Assembly: GCA_000310025.1 (NCBI GenBank)
Contig: FN649758.1
Coordinates: forward strand, 3,000,085-3,064,084
From: Ectocarpus siliculosus
Taxonomy: Eukaryota; Sar; Phaeophyceae; Ectocarpales; Ectocarpaceae
Direction: 5' to 3'
Length of the DNA: 64,000 nucleotides
The translations under genes were made by a program, and so were the position numbers. The notes under the pieces were generated by a model. That model was not told the DNA's origin. It saw only the letters and a list, made by a program, of their open reading frames with translations, and searched no databases. Positions 1-11,500 of the stretch are shown piece by piece. Within the stretch, counting starts at the first letter, position 1, and the number at the start of each line of letters is the position of its first letter.

Positions 1-636
1 GAGAATATATCTGTTGCTTGTGCCGACAGAGAAGAACAGAATCTAAGGAAAGAATCCAAGGATAAGGAGGGTCTAGAAGTGTACGGAATGTTGAAAGAAG
101 GAATAGGGTTCAAGGATTACCTACATGGACCAATGGATGCAGGGACAAAGCTTAAGGTCAAATTCAGGACCGGGGACATAGGCCTTCGCGAACGTCGACG
201 AAGACATAGGACGGTAGACGACGAAGACGACAAGTTCAAATGTGATTGCGGCTTCGAATGCGAAGACAGTGTTCATGTAGTCGCGGAATGTCCGTGGTAC
301 GAAAAGGAGAGGGAAGTGTACATGACTGAGCTGGGAAGAATACAAGGGACGTACAGGGAGATGTTTGAGGCATGGAATAGAGAGGAGAGGACGGTAGCGG
401 TACTGGGGAGTAGGAAGTGGTTTGAAAAGGCGGGAAATGACATCGGTAGGATAGACAGACTAGGGAAGACATTTTTGAGCCACCTTTGGCAAAGTAGGAA
501 GGAACGATTGGCCATCGGTGATCGGTCCTGTGGGAACAATGCTCCGTCCTCTCGAGGACGCGTGGTCAATGGTCTAACCGCTAAGGCATGCAAAGCATAA
601 GAGTACGCCCCCCCCCCCCCCCCCCCCCCCCCCCCC
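1..636 (+). mobile_element. Non-LTR retrotransposon 3' fragment (end of ORF2) with poly-C tail
   Basis: The frame is open from base 1 to a TAA at 598-600 and looks like the C-terminal end of a LINE-type reverse transcriptase polyprotein. A cysteine-histidine knuckle is visible around residues 79-95 of the open frame (CDCGF, then HVVAECPWY), the usual CxC...H....C arrangement downstream of reverse transcriptase domains. The catalytic domain would lie upstream and is not in the window. After the stop comes GAGTACG and a run of C, taken as the element's tail. Related tails occur at 6408, 8485, 19176, 31352 and 38303 on plus, and at 41421 and 56080 on minus. It lies in an intron of ORC1, in the same orientation as the gene. 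Family assignment rests on the knuckle and the repetition, not on a database hit. Confidence 0.7.
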
Positions 637-823
637 GCTACCCCCCTTCCCCCTTTTTTTTTTCCCCCCCCCCCCCCCCCTTTTTTTTTTTTTTTTTCCC
701 CCCCCCCTCTTTTTTTTTTCCCCNNNNNNNNNNNNNNNNNNNNNNNNNNNNNNNNNNNNNNNNNNNNNNNNNNNNNNNNNNNNNNNNNNNNNNNNNNNNN
801 NNNNNNNNNNNNNNNNNNNNNNN
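601..823. other. C-rich homopolymer run and 100-base assembly gap
   Basis: Alternating long runs of C and T follow the retroelement tail and lead into 100 N at 724-823. The runs look like collapsed or failed sequencing across the poly-C tail. No gene can be read here, and intron sequence upstream of the first visible ORC1 exon is missing. Confidence 0.85.
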
Positions 824-847
824 CTTTACGTTTGTTTGACTCATCAG

Positions 848-2477
848 GCTTCGATATGCTACCCAGTGAGGGTACACTCCCATGAGCACTACATGCAGAA
901 GGAGAAAGCGGGGGAGATCGACGTCGACACGGCGGAGCCCCGGGACTTCTTCTGCCGAAAGTTCTACGACGTCCGCCTCAAGAGGTAACCATAGCTGAAT
1001 TGCAAGCATGCTTGCCGCACGTGATTCCTCAAATAATGCTGGGAGGGCGAGGGGGGGGTGATACCAGGCGTCATCTGTGGGGTGTGGTACGTCGTGGGCA
1101 GGGCGCTTGTGACGATACAGGGAAAAAAGTTGTGTGAAGTCGAGAGGAGGGAATGGTCAATTTGGTGAGGTAGCATGCAAGTTTCCTCATTTTCCCGTAG
1201 GTGACCGTGAGTGAGAAACCTTCTACAGGATCGTGTGCGAAATCCACGCCTAAACGAGAGAATGAAACTGCTGTCTATTCACCTGTCGTACGTATCGGGG
1301 CCCGTAGATCATTGTCCGCTTTTCGACCCCCCCCCCCCCAAGCTTCACCGTGCGGTGTGCACCTTTTCGATGGCTTGCTGCGAAAAGGAATCGTTCTCAT
1401 ACACTGGATTGGTTTACACCGGCGACGTATTGGTGTTGGCATGCCCTGTGATTGGTCCCCTTGCGGAAACCGGGTTTGATGGGTGGGCAGACGTCGGCTT
1501 GTGCACACGCCGCTGTCTGGTAGACCTTCAGCACGGGGCGAAACACGCCCGACCGTCGTTGCCGTTGATTGTGTCATGGTGGTGGTCGTGTTCACAACAA
1601 TACATACCGTGCCGGTCGTTGCTCAGCACCTTACAGCCTCCGTACTGGCCCGCCTGATTCTTGCCCCTTCGTGTTGCATGGCGGCGGCGTTTCACATGTA
1701 TTTTTGCGGGATGCCCGCAAACCTGACGGGCCCTAGCCCTGTTTGTTGTTGTCCGCGGTGACAGGTTTATGCCGGAGGCAGAGCAGAGGACTGCGCAGAG
1801 GCTGCTGAGGGGGAGACGGTGGAGCGAGCGCTCGTCCAAGCCAGGTTAGTGGCTTGGACTGCCTGGCGTCAAGACTACTGGTAGACGCTAGTACAGACGA
1901 ATAACCGATCAGCCGGGGCGTCAAGAAAGAAGGAGTGGATGGGGAGTGGTTGATGGGCATGCCGACAATGTGGCCGAAGTAAGGAAAAGGGTTGCCCCAA
2001 GGATGGTGGGCGTGTCCTACACAGAAGAGGCGGCGCATCTTCGCAGAAGAGGTCGATCGTAGGAGATCGGGCCGGGGCGTCAAGAAGGAAGAAGCGCATG
2101 CGCATGCCGGCAAATGGGTCGAAGTACGAAACGGGTGTTTTGTGGGCGTGTCTTACACACGCAGAAGAGGCGGGTTGGGTGATCTTAACAGTTGAGGCGG
2201 GGACGGACGGTGTTTCTTCCTTCTCGGAAGGGGTGTGCGCCCCCTGACGTCATGTGAAATCATGTTCACTCGGGCAGTCAGGCAAGTAACGAAGGGGCAT
2301 CCCGGCTCCATCTCCCGCCCCCCCGCTCCCTTTTTGCCTCCAGACCAGAGTGACAGCAGTAGCAGCGGCAGCGGCAGCGGCGGTGGCAGCGAGAGCGACG
2401 ATGACGACGACGATGATACTGGTGCAGAGGAAAACGGCGGCGGTAGCGGCGATGATGACGACGGCGACCACGCTGAA

Positions 2478-2510
<33 letters not shown>

Positions 2511-5500
2511 AGCGGCGGTAGCGGTGCTGACGCTCGACAACGGCGGCATCCCAAACGGTATGTGGGAACGCCCCCCGCCCTCTCCTTCCTCCGATCCGAT
2601 TTGTTTGCGCTGCCGAACCGTTGCACTTCCGGTCCACCGTGGAATAGTGCGGTAAATGTGGTAGATGTGGTAGATGTGGTAGATGTGGTAGATGGGAAGA
2701 TCTACCGAACAAGCTATGCCGTGGCTTGGCGTTGCCATCAATGCGGGCTGTAGCACCCTTCTCTTCCATTCTTCAGAGGGTAGCGGTGCTGACGCTCGAC
2801 GCTTCTTCAGGGGGTGGCGGGCGGGGCCGGGAGGAGTGTACGTCTTCGAGCGACCTACCGTCGTACCCCAAACACTCGCTCCCTCCCCGCACTCGTTGCT
2901 CAGCACCAGGCCACATAATCGAGAAGTAGATCACTGCTGTCAGTGTCGGAAAATTCGCCGGTCAATTCCATGCCCACACGGGTTGTGAACCGTTCCTGTA
3001 GAGCGTTGCTCCCCCCTGGCAGTAGTTTTTCATGTCAAGTAGCAGAAACGACCCGCAATGGAAGTTGGGATACAGCCGCGATCATGGGCGATGTTGGAGG
3101 CGGCGACGGGATATTCTGCGTAGGCGGTGGGATGTTGCGGAACTCACGCCGACCACTGTACCAGGCACATATTTTTCAAACTACTGCGAGATTAACTTAT
3201 GCTCCAAAGGTGCCATTATTATGCACTCACTCCCGCCCGTATTCCACTTCAAAGCGTCTCCCAGAAAAGTTCCAAACGAGCCGACTCGAACAAGCAGCGC
3301 GCTTTACGACAAACCAAAAAACACAAGTCCTTGGGATGCCCACGCTTTGAGCGGCCAACAATCACGATAACGCGTTTACGATGCAGGCGTCGCCCGTCGT
3401 CGTCCGCTGGCGCCGGTGGCGGCGGCGGCAAGCGCCGGGACGGCAAGGGCAAGCGCCGCCCGCAGGACAAGTTCAGCGTGGCGATGGAGAGCCTCCACGT
3501 CACGGCCGTGCCCAAGTCCCTCCCCTGCCGCAACGACGAGAGGAACCAGCTGCTGAGCTTCCTCACGAGCAACATTAAGGCCGGTGAGCGAGCAGCAGCG
3601 CAGTCGCCGCTGTGTGGTGCTTCTTCGCAAAACAGGCTCGCACGCTCCGTCGTCCCTGGCGATTTGAGGGCTTGAATATGCCCGCCGGCTGTCGCGCGTG
3701 CTCTATGGAGCCGTGTCTAGCTAGCCTTTGGCACCCCCCAGTGCCCGGGGGAGACATGCACTTTGTGGGAGAGGGGGCGCGCGCCTGGGTCTGCTTGCTG
3801 CAATCGATGAAATATACCACGTGTTGACTTGTCGCGCGTAACGGCGAGAATGGGCCCCGTGTTCTACTTTCTTTGCTCTGTTAGAATCTACTGCTGTTGA
3901 ATTGTTGCTCTTGCCCTAGCATCATCATTTCATTTTGTTTTAGTATTATTCTCAAGTATTATGAGACGGTTGTCTCCAGGTTCGCGTGTGAGCAAGTTCC
4001 CGTTTGGGATGTGTGGTGTGGATACACACCGGTTCAACCTCTGGTGAAGAGGCTGATGAGTACGGATAGTTGTGTTGTGAGTCAAGGGGGGGAGCGACCT
4101 TGTGTTGAAGCAAGGTTCAGCATCCACCCGACACTGACTCTATCTGTGGCAACACCCCGAAGGTAGATCTCCGACAGGTCATCTGACGTCACAATCTACT
4201 ACAGTCTGAGGTGGCATTCACAGTATACTTATTTCCTACCTGGTGTTCTCTCGCGTACTCGCGGTAGGGAGAAAGACAATGATCGGCAATTTAATCAGTT
4301 CATCGGGGCAGACGCCTACAGCCATTTTGTGCCGAATTGGGATTCGTTTGTAAACCCGAGTTTACTAATAAACACACACGTTTTTCGTGTGGCGAGGGCC
4401 ATGTTGGTGGCGGCGGCGGCACGATCCCGTTGGCGTCGAGTGGGGAAGCAAGGGGTGTGTTGGAACGACCAATATGCCTCGTGCTCACGATATGTGTACG
4501 TGCTTGACTTGCAAGTATCGATCACCACCATGGAAGGGATCAACTCGAACCATACGCCCCCCCGTGTGAACTGGAAATGGAGTGGGGAAGCAAGGGGTGT
4601 ATTGGAACGACCGATATGCCTCGTGCCCACGATATGTGTACGTGCTTGACTTGCAAGTACCGATCACCACCATGGACGGGATCAACTCGAACCATACGCC
4701 CCCCGTGTGAACTGGAAATTTTACCTTCAAGTGCTTAGAGTTTACTCTCAACACTACTGTGATTCATCCACGTAATGCACAAACGCGGTGGTTTCGTTTC
4801 CATCACCCCCCCCCCTTCCAGAAGCTGACGATGCTCAAACTTTGGTGTTGGTGCACAAGGTGAGGGTCGAGAGGTTGACACAGCTGAGCATGAACACAGA
4901 CGCCGCTTACCCCAATGTTCTTGTGGACCTTTTCGGTGATGATGGGGCCAGGTGGTCTGGGAAACGCGCTGTTCGTGGCCGGCATGCCGGGGACCGGGAA
5001 AACGGCGACGGCGCACGAGGTACGTTTTGGTCGGGGGGGGGCGACGGCGGCGGCGCTTTTGGACACGCGGCTTGTTGCTGCAGAGGGGACATGCGCCGTT
5101 GCCGCTGCCGTCCCCGATCTTGTGTTGTCGATGTTGGTGCGGGTGTTGGGTGTTTTCCTACCACGGCGGTGTTGGCTTCTTGGCCGGAAAGCCGTTCTGA
5201 TCTCTGCCTGCCGCCGTCGGACCCAGTACTAATTAAGCCACCCGGTCTGGGAGGCGTTCTTCGTGGTACGATCCGTGTATCCGTGACGTGTTTTTTCCGG
5301 CGGAAGGGTGACCGCCGCTGTCTACAGCGTTTGTTGGTGCTGCGCGTAGTGTGCCCGCACTCGGTGGCGTTAGTCAATCGTTTCCGCACATGACTCGTCG
5401 GGGTGTTTCTGGGTAGGACTTGGGTGGCGGGGGCACCGCAGATTCGCTCTTCGACAGCACGGCCCCAGCGACAGATCCGGCGGTCCCAACCGGCATGTCA

Positions 5501-8500
5501 CCGATCCGGTATGACCTCTTCCGCAATCCCGTATGTATCCGGTACGGTTGGCCGGATGACCGAACTCAATCCATGGCCCGCGTTGCCACTCCCGTGCTCT
5601 CGACAACGCCGGCGAGGAGCTGCAGTGCAGCATGAAACCAATGACTGCTGTCCCCTTTCCCCGCCCCATGCGTCCGTTCCCGTCGGAAGGTGGTGAGAAT
5701 CCTGAAGGGACAGCAAGCAAGAGGCCTGCTGCCGCGCTTCAAGCTGGTCGAGCTTAACGGGATGCGACTTACAGAGCCCCACCAGGTTACACATAGTGTC
5801 TTGTTCCGCGAACTGAGAGTGAGGGGGGGGTTCAGACTTGTGAATGGGTTTCTAGAGATTCGGGCGTTGTCCTCGTTGTGGTTAGCGAAAAAACCCGGGG
5901 ATGAATGAAGTGCGCATCGCTTTTCGAACATTCACACCGATCAGCCACGTCACAACACTCGTCAACAGGGTTCTGCTGTGGACACTACGGTAGACAGCAA
6001 AGACGTCGTCGTCCTCTTTCAAACTTTTTCCCAAGCTGTCCGTGTTGTCCTCGATATTGACTACTTTTCGGCGGCTTTGGTTCTGAGTTGGTGCCTTTTT
6101 TTTTTTTGTTTCTCCGCGTCCTCTCTGCTCCATCCTTTCGAGGACGCATGTTCGAGATTCTACCGCTGAGGCACACAAAATATAAGATTACGCCGCCCCC
6201 TCTCTCCCTGATTGGTCAGGCGTACCCCCAGCTGTGGATGGCCCTCTCCGGAGAGATGCTGTCGCCGAAGCGAGCGCTGTACAAGCTGGAGAAGTACTTC
6301 TCGCGGGGCGACCCCTCGAGGGAGTTCGTGGTCCTACTGGTAGACGAGCTGGACTACATGGTCAGAAATTTTGCGGCGGTGGGGAGCGGTGTAGCAGAAG
6401 CAGTGGGAGTATTGATAGGCTGGCTAGATTGGGCAAAAACATTTTTTTGCCACCATTGGCCAATATGGAAGGAGCGGTCGATCCTGTGGGAACGAAAATC
6501 CTCCGTCCTCTCGGTGATGGGTGGTCTAACCGCGAAGGCATGCAAAACATGAGTACACCCCCCCCCCCCCGGTCAATGGCGAATGGTCTAACCGCTAACT
6601 GCATCCAAAGCATGAGTACACCCCCAAACCCCTTACCCCCCGGCCGCGGCGCAGACCACCCGTAAGCAGACGGTGCTTTACAACCTGTTCGAGTGGCCCA
6701 GCAGGCGAAACGCGCGGCTGGTGGTGGTCGGCATCGCCAACACCATAGACCTGCCGGAGAGGTGCCTCCCACGTGTCAGCAGCCGGGTCACCTCGAGGCT
6801 CACGTTCGGACCCTACACGAAATTGCAGGTGGGTTACCGTGCTGCTCTTTGCGGGTTGGGGGATCCGTGGAATCAATGCGGAACCGGAATGGAATCAACT
6901 GGGCGGGGGGGGGGTCCGTGGGATCAATGCAGAACCGGAATGATATCATCTGGAATATGAATTTATTCTCGACTTAACCGTTGTAAGGGGATTGATTGAC
7001 CTGTGTTGCTTTGTTTGGCATCCAAAAAAGGCCCTTGATATGCCCTTCCCCATAATCTCCAGTTTCGAATCGGAGTGCCACTGTTCCCTCACACCCTTAC
7101 CAAAAAACCCAAGCCCGGGCTGGGGGCGCACCATCGACCTTTAGGTAAACACCGCACCTGAGGCAACCCCGCCCCAACACGTGGATCAGCCCTCGCATTG
7201 GCCATTGACTTGGTCGAGAGAGCCGAATTGCGCTGGTTGGAACGGCAGACGTTTCGGATATAGAAGGCTCCTCCTCTAACATGTTCGCCGATATGTTTGG
7301 CTTAGCAGTTGCTCGTGATGCTCGTGATCATGGACAAATTAAAGTCATCCCCTCTCCTCGTGGGTGAAAAAACTGCATTCTACGAGTGTTTGAGAGGCGG
7401 GTGCTACGGTTCTTGATCCACGGTGGAGGCGACAGAACCGCAGAAGCTTTGTATCCGAGCCGCCCACTTGCTCGAACCGGCATCCGAAACAGCTCGCCGA
7501 GATCTTGCAAGCGCGATTGGTCGAGGCGAACGCCATCGGGGGCAAGGCGAGCCCCGTCGAGGGTAAGGCGAATACCTCCGTCGAGGGCAAGGCGTTCGAC
7601 AACGGCGCGATCAACATGGCCGCGGCGAAGGTGGCGTCGTCTTCGGGAGACATGAGGATGTGCCTCAAGTACTGCCGCAGGGCTATCGAGGTACCAAGTT
7701 TAACCTTCCTTCGGTGTTGCTCGTCGCTGTCCCTGCTGCCGGGTGTCGTTGTACGTCGAGTTACCTCAAACTTCCTTCCCTCCTTTGGTTTTGCTCGCGT
7801 TGCTGCCGTTGTACGTGTTTCCGTTGTACAGCACCAGGTTTCGTAGTTGTCGTTGTCGTTGTTGCTGTTTGGTGTTTATATCGCTGTCGATGTTTTGTGT
7901 ATTGAGGTTGATGTTGACCGTGTTGTTGGTTTATAGTTTTTGAGTCTTGTTTTTTGCCAGCGTAGTGCTGCCGATGTTGGCAAATTTGTTTTGCTCGCTT
8001 CGAGGATCACTTGTTCGCGTTGGCTGGCACAGAGAACGCATGATTTAGGTGACCGCCTTTTGAAACTAGCGTCTCGACGTGGCCGTGGTGTATAAGTGGA
8101 CCGTGATGTTGTTGCATATAGCCATGTACCACTCCTATTTTTTTCCGTTCTCTTTCAAGGGCTCCCTTTTTGAGCCCCACCCGCGAGAACGGGCTGGTTT
8201 TGGGCGACAAGCTCGACTGACATAAAAGTGAAAACAAAGAAGCCGAAGAGTTCACGTATCCAAAACCTTGGTAGTTGCCCCGGCCTTGTAACCGTGGGCA
8301 GTCAAAAGCCAATTGCCCGCGGGTTGGTAGACCAGCAGCACATCGTTGTGTGTTCAGGGGTGACAGGTTGCGGTGACTACTGAGAGATGACGCTTTTTAT
8401 GGCGGCGATACCTTCCCTACGGCTATGTGTAGTAGAGAACATCCGTGCGAGACACGGCAACAAAGGCCCTAGCGTTACGGGTATGTCTGCTAAAGATTGA

Positions 8501-11500
8501 ACCTAGCGACGCCCCCCGTCTCCTGGGCACCATTGCTCGATGGTCACACTGCGAATGCAGGCATCATGTACGCCCCCCCCCCCCCCCCATAGTTGGGGAG
8601 TGTGAGTTGTACAGGAAGGAAAAAAAAGATCTCCAGGAAGAAATGAGACAGAGAGGGTGTGACATGGACAAGTTTGGTAAATTAGACAACAGCGAAAAAA
8701 CGATCGCGATAATTGGGGATAGATGGTGGGCACAAGAGGCCCTAGAGGACGGGGATAAGATGTGCAAGAAATTTTTATGGAGTTTGTGGCAGAAACGTAA
8801 AGAGCTCCCAAATGTTGGTGGTGTCTTTAGTAGGTGTAGGAACGGTGCTCCGTCTCGAAAGGGACGCGTGGTCAATGGTCAAATGATTACGGCAAGCAGC
8901 AAATGAGTACGCCCCCCCCCGGGCGTGCGCGAACGCTAAATAAACCCCAGGTGTGCAAGGCGAGGGTGGAATCCGCCAAAGAGGACGGCAATGGGGACAA
9001 GGTAAGGCAGTGCTGCTAAATAGAGCCATTCATGGCCGAATGATGCGTCTTCCCGTTGCTTGCCGAACCTGTTGGTTTCAGCCAATAGGAGGACAGGTGC
9101 CGGAGCTGTTCCGAAAGGTGGTTCACTCTTTGTTTTTTTTCCTTGCCGCGCTTTGTTGTGTTTTTTCTCGTACAGCGATTTTGTTTATATCAGTTTTTTT
9201 TTTCCCCTTGGGTTGACTCAGCGGTTGTCTACCCATGACGCTCTGCTGGGCAACACCCGAGGACCACGGGGCCCCTTCGCCAATCACTGACATCGACAAC
9301 GGGGTGTGGTTAGTGGTGGCGTCGACTGCGCTTATCCAATGAAATTTCGACTGCGCTTATCCAATGAAATTTCGACTGCGCTTAACCAATGAAATTTCGA
9401 CTGCGCTTAACCAATGAAATTTCGATTGCGCTTAACCAATGAAATTTCGCCAGCCTCGGTGCGGCTCAAAACGCTTCTTCTGTCGTCACAAAGTTCGTGT
9501 GTTGCGTCTTTGTGTCGTGTTACTCTCCACAATCCAACCCGGCTCGTCGTCACGAAACGAACGCACCGCAGGTGTCTTGGGAGGTCTCTGTGAAGGACGT
9601 TCACGTTGCGGTTCGGGAGATCAACGAGCAGGCTCACCTGGTGGCCGTGAGGGACTCGGCGCCCCAGGAGAGGCTGCTGCTCGTGGCCATCACCAACGAG
9701 GTTCACCTCGGGGGAAAGGTGGGTTCACCTCGGGGGAACAGTAGGTTCACCTCGGGATAACCTAGGGATAAAATTTTAACCTCGGGGGAACGGTAGGTTC
9801 ACCTCGGGATACGTAGGTGCAGAGTCGTTTTTGCGTTGATTAATTCGTCAAGGCTTGGAATCGCTGGTGTGACAAGGCGGTGTTTACGTTCTTTTGTTTA
9901 GCTTGGTGTCATCACTTCCTGCATTAGCCTTTTCTCTCGCTCGCTCGCTCGCTATTGTTGTCTCCCTCGCTCTATCACGCTCACCAACTCTCAGGGTGCG
10001 ACGAGCATAGACTACCATCGACGGCCCTTTGAAGGACCAGGCCGGCGCGGCGGCGTCTTCCAACAGGCTCGCCTGCCCGAGTCTCTTTATCTCTACAATA
10101 GTGTCTGCGCTCGTAGCAGGGCTGGTGACCGCAACGAATGAAGCTTAAGCTTCACCTCGACTGAAACTCTAGTAGACGTAGCGCGCAGCAGTCGGTGTGC
10201 AAGTGCAGATGACGGCAAGAAGATTGTCGTGTTCGCCCCATCGTTTCCCTCGGGAAGGACTGTGGTGGGGAGCAACGAAACTTTTAACACACACCAGCAT
10301 TGATAGATATCCTTCTTTTGATCCTGAGCACCATAAACGACCGCAGCGTGATTCGCTGGCTTTGTCCGATCGTCTTTCCGGGCCTTGAAGCCTGTTCTTG
10401 CTCAGAAAAAATCTTCGTCGTTTCATCGCCGCCGCGACCCTTAAGTCCCCCCCCTCGCCTTTTAACCTCGATCCCCTCTCTTGCTGCCTGTCCTGTGTGT
10501 GCTTTGGTAGGGCGTGGTGGATATGGACGACGTTCGGACGCGGATGGAAGGGATCTGCAGGGCGCACCCGAACGGGCCGAGGATGCCCAACGTGACCACT
10601 ATCTTGGAGATGATATCAAGGTAGTAGATACCGTGGTAGGATCTTCGGCGCCTCGCCCGTCCCGTACCGGTTTTGAAGCAATACTGTAACCGTTCCTCCC
10701 TTGCTACCGTACACGCTTTCGACAAGAAGGAAACAAAAGACAGAAAGAAAGCGCAGGCACGCGGGGAGCTTCTGTGGGAAACTAACCCACCGACCGGTGG
10801 GCAAATGTATTCACCTACGACACCAAGTGTATTCACCTACGACACCAAATCGACGTTCTGTCGAGGAACTCGAAAGTCGAGGATACGAAAGAGCACCCAA
10901 CGCAATCGTGCATGCAGCAGCGATTGATTCTTCATGCTGTGCTATGCATTCATAGGGGTAGACTTGCGTCCCGCGTGCAACCTTTCCACATGCCGCACGA
11001 AATAAGTACTGCACAAGAGAAGTACACCAGCAGTCTAAGCAGGTTTTTCTAACTAAGCAAATATACTGGGTATTGTCTAGAATCGATTAGGTTGGGGTTG
11101 GGGTTAGGCTTAGGCTTAGGGTCTGAATGCCCCCTCCCTGGCCTTTTTTTCGTGATAGCCTTACTTTCTTTGCCTAGGCTGCAGTCCAAGTATACCAAAC
11201 ACACACTCTTGTGCATTCGCGTGCTCGTCCGAAGACCGGCTTGCTCTAATGGAGGGGGAAAGTGATCCGACCCCATCCGGCGCGGCCGGCATGCAAGCTG
11301 AGGACGGGTGCCACGCATCAACCGTAACTGTGCAATAGTGCGGGCAATACCACACACCCCGCCCCCCCTTCTCCCTGTCGCCGGCCAACGCCCGCTGATG
11401 TTTTGAGTACCGAGAAGCCGCACGAGAGCGCGGAGGCGGGCTGGGTGGAGTCTACGGTACGCTGGCGCAAGATACCACCCCCCCCCCCCCGGAACAATTT

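Noticed and set aside
1230-1260. Acceptor TTCTACAG followed by a short frame ending in TAA, as the second ORC1 exon
   Set aside because: It would terminate ORC1 after eight codons; the exon 1765-1844 fits both flanking phases and continues the BAH-like end.
2250-2906. 218-codon minus-strand open frame with poly-Ala
   Set aside because: It arises from the GGC/GAC repeats of the ORC1 linker exon read in reverse, plus intron sequence.
9323-9447. CRISPR-like array
   Set aside because: Units are contiguous 25-bp copies with no spacers, in an intron of a eukaryotic gene.
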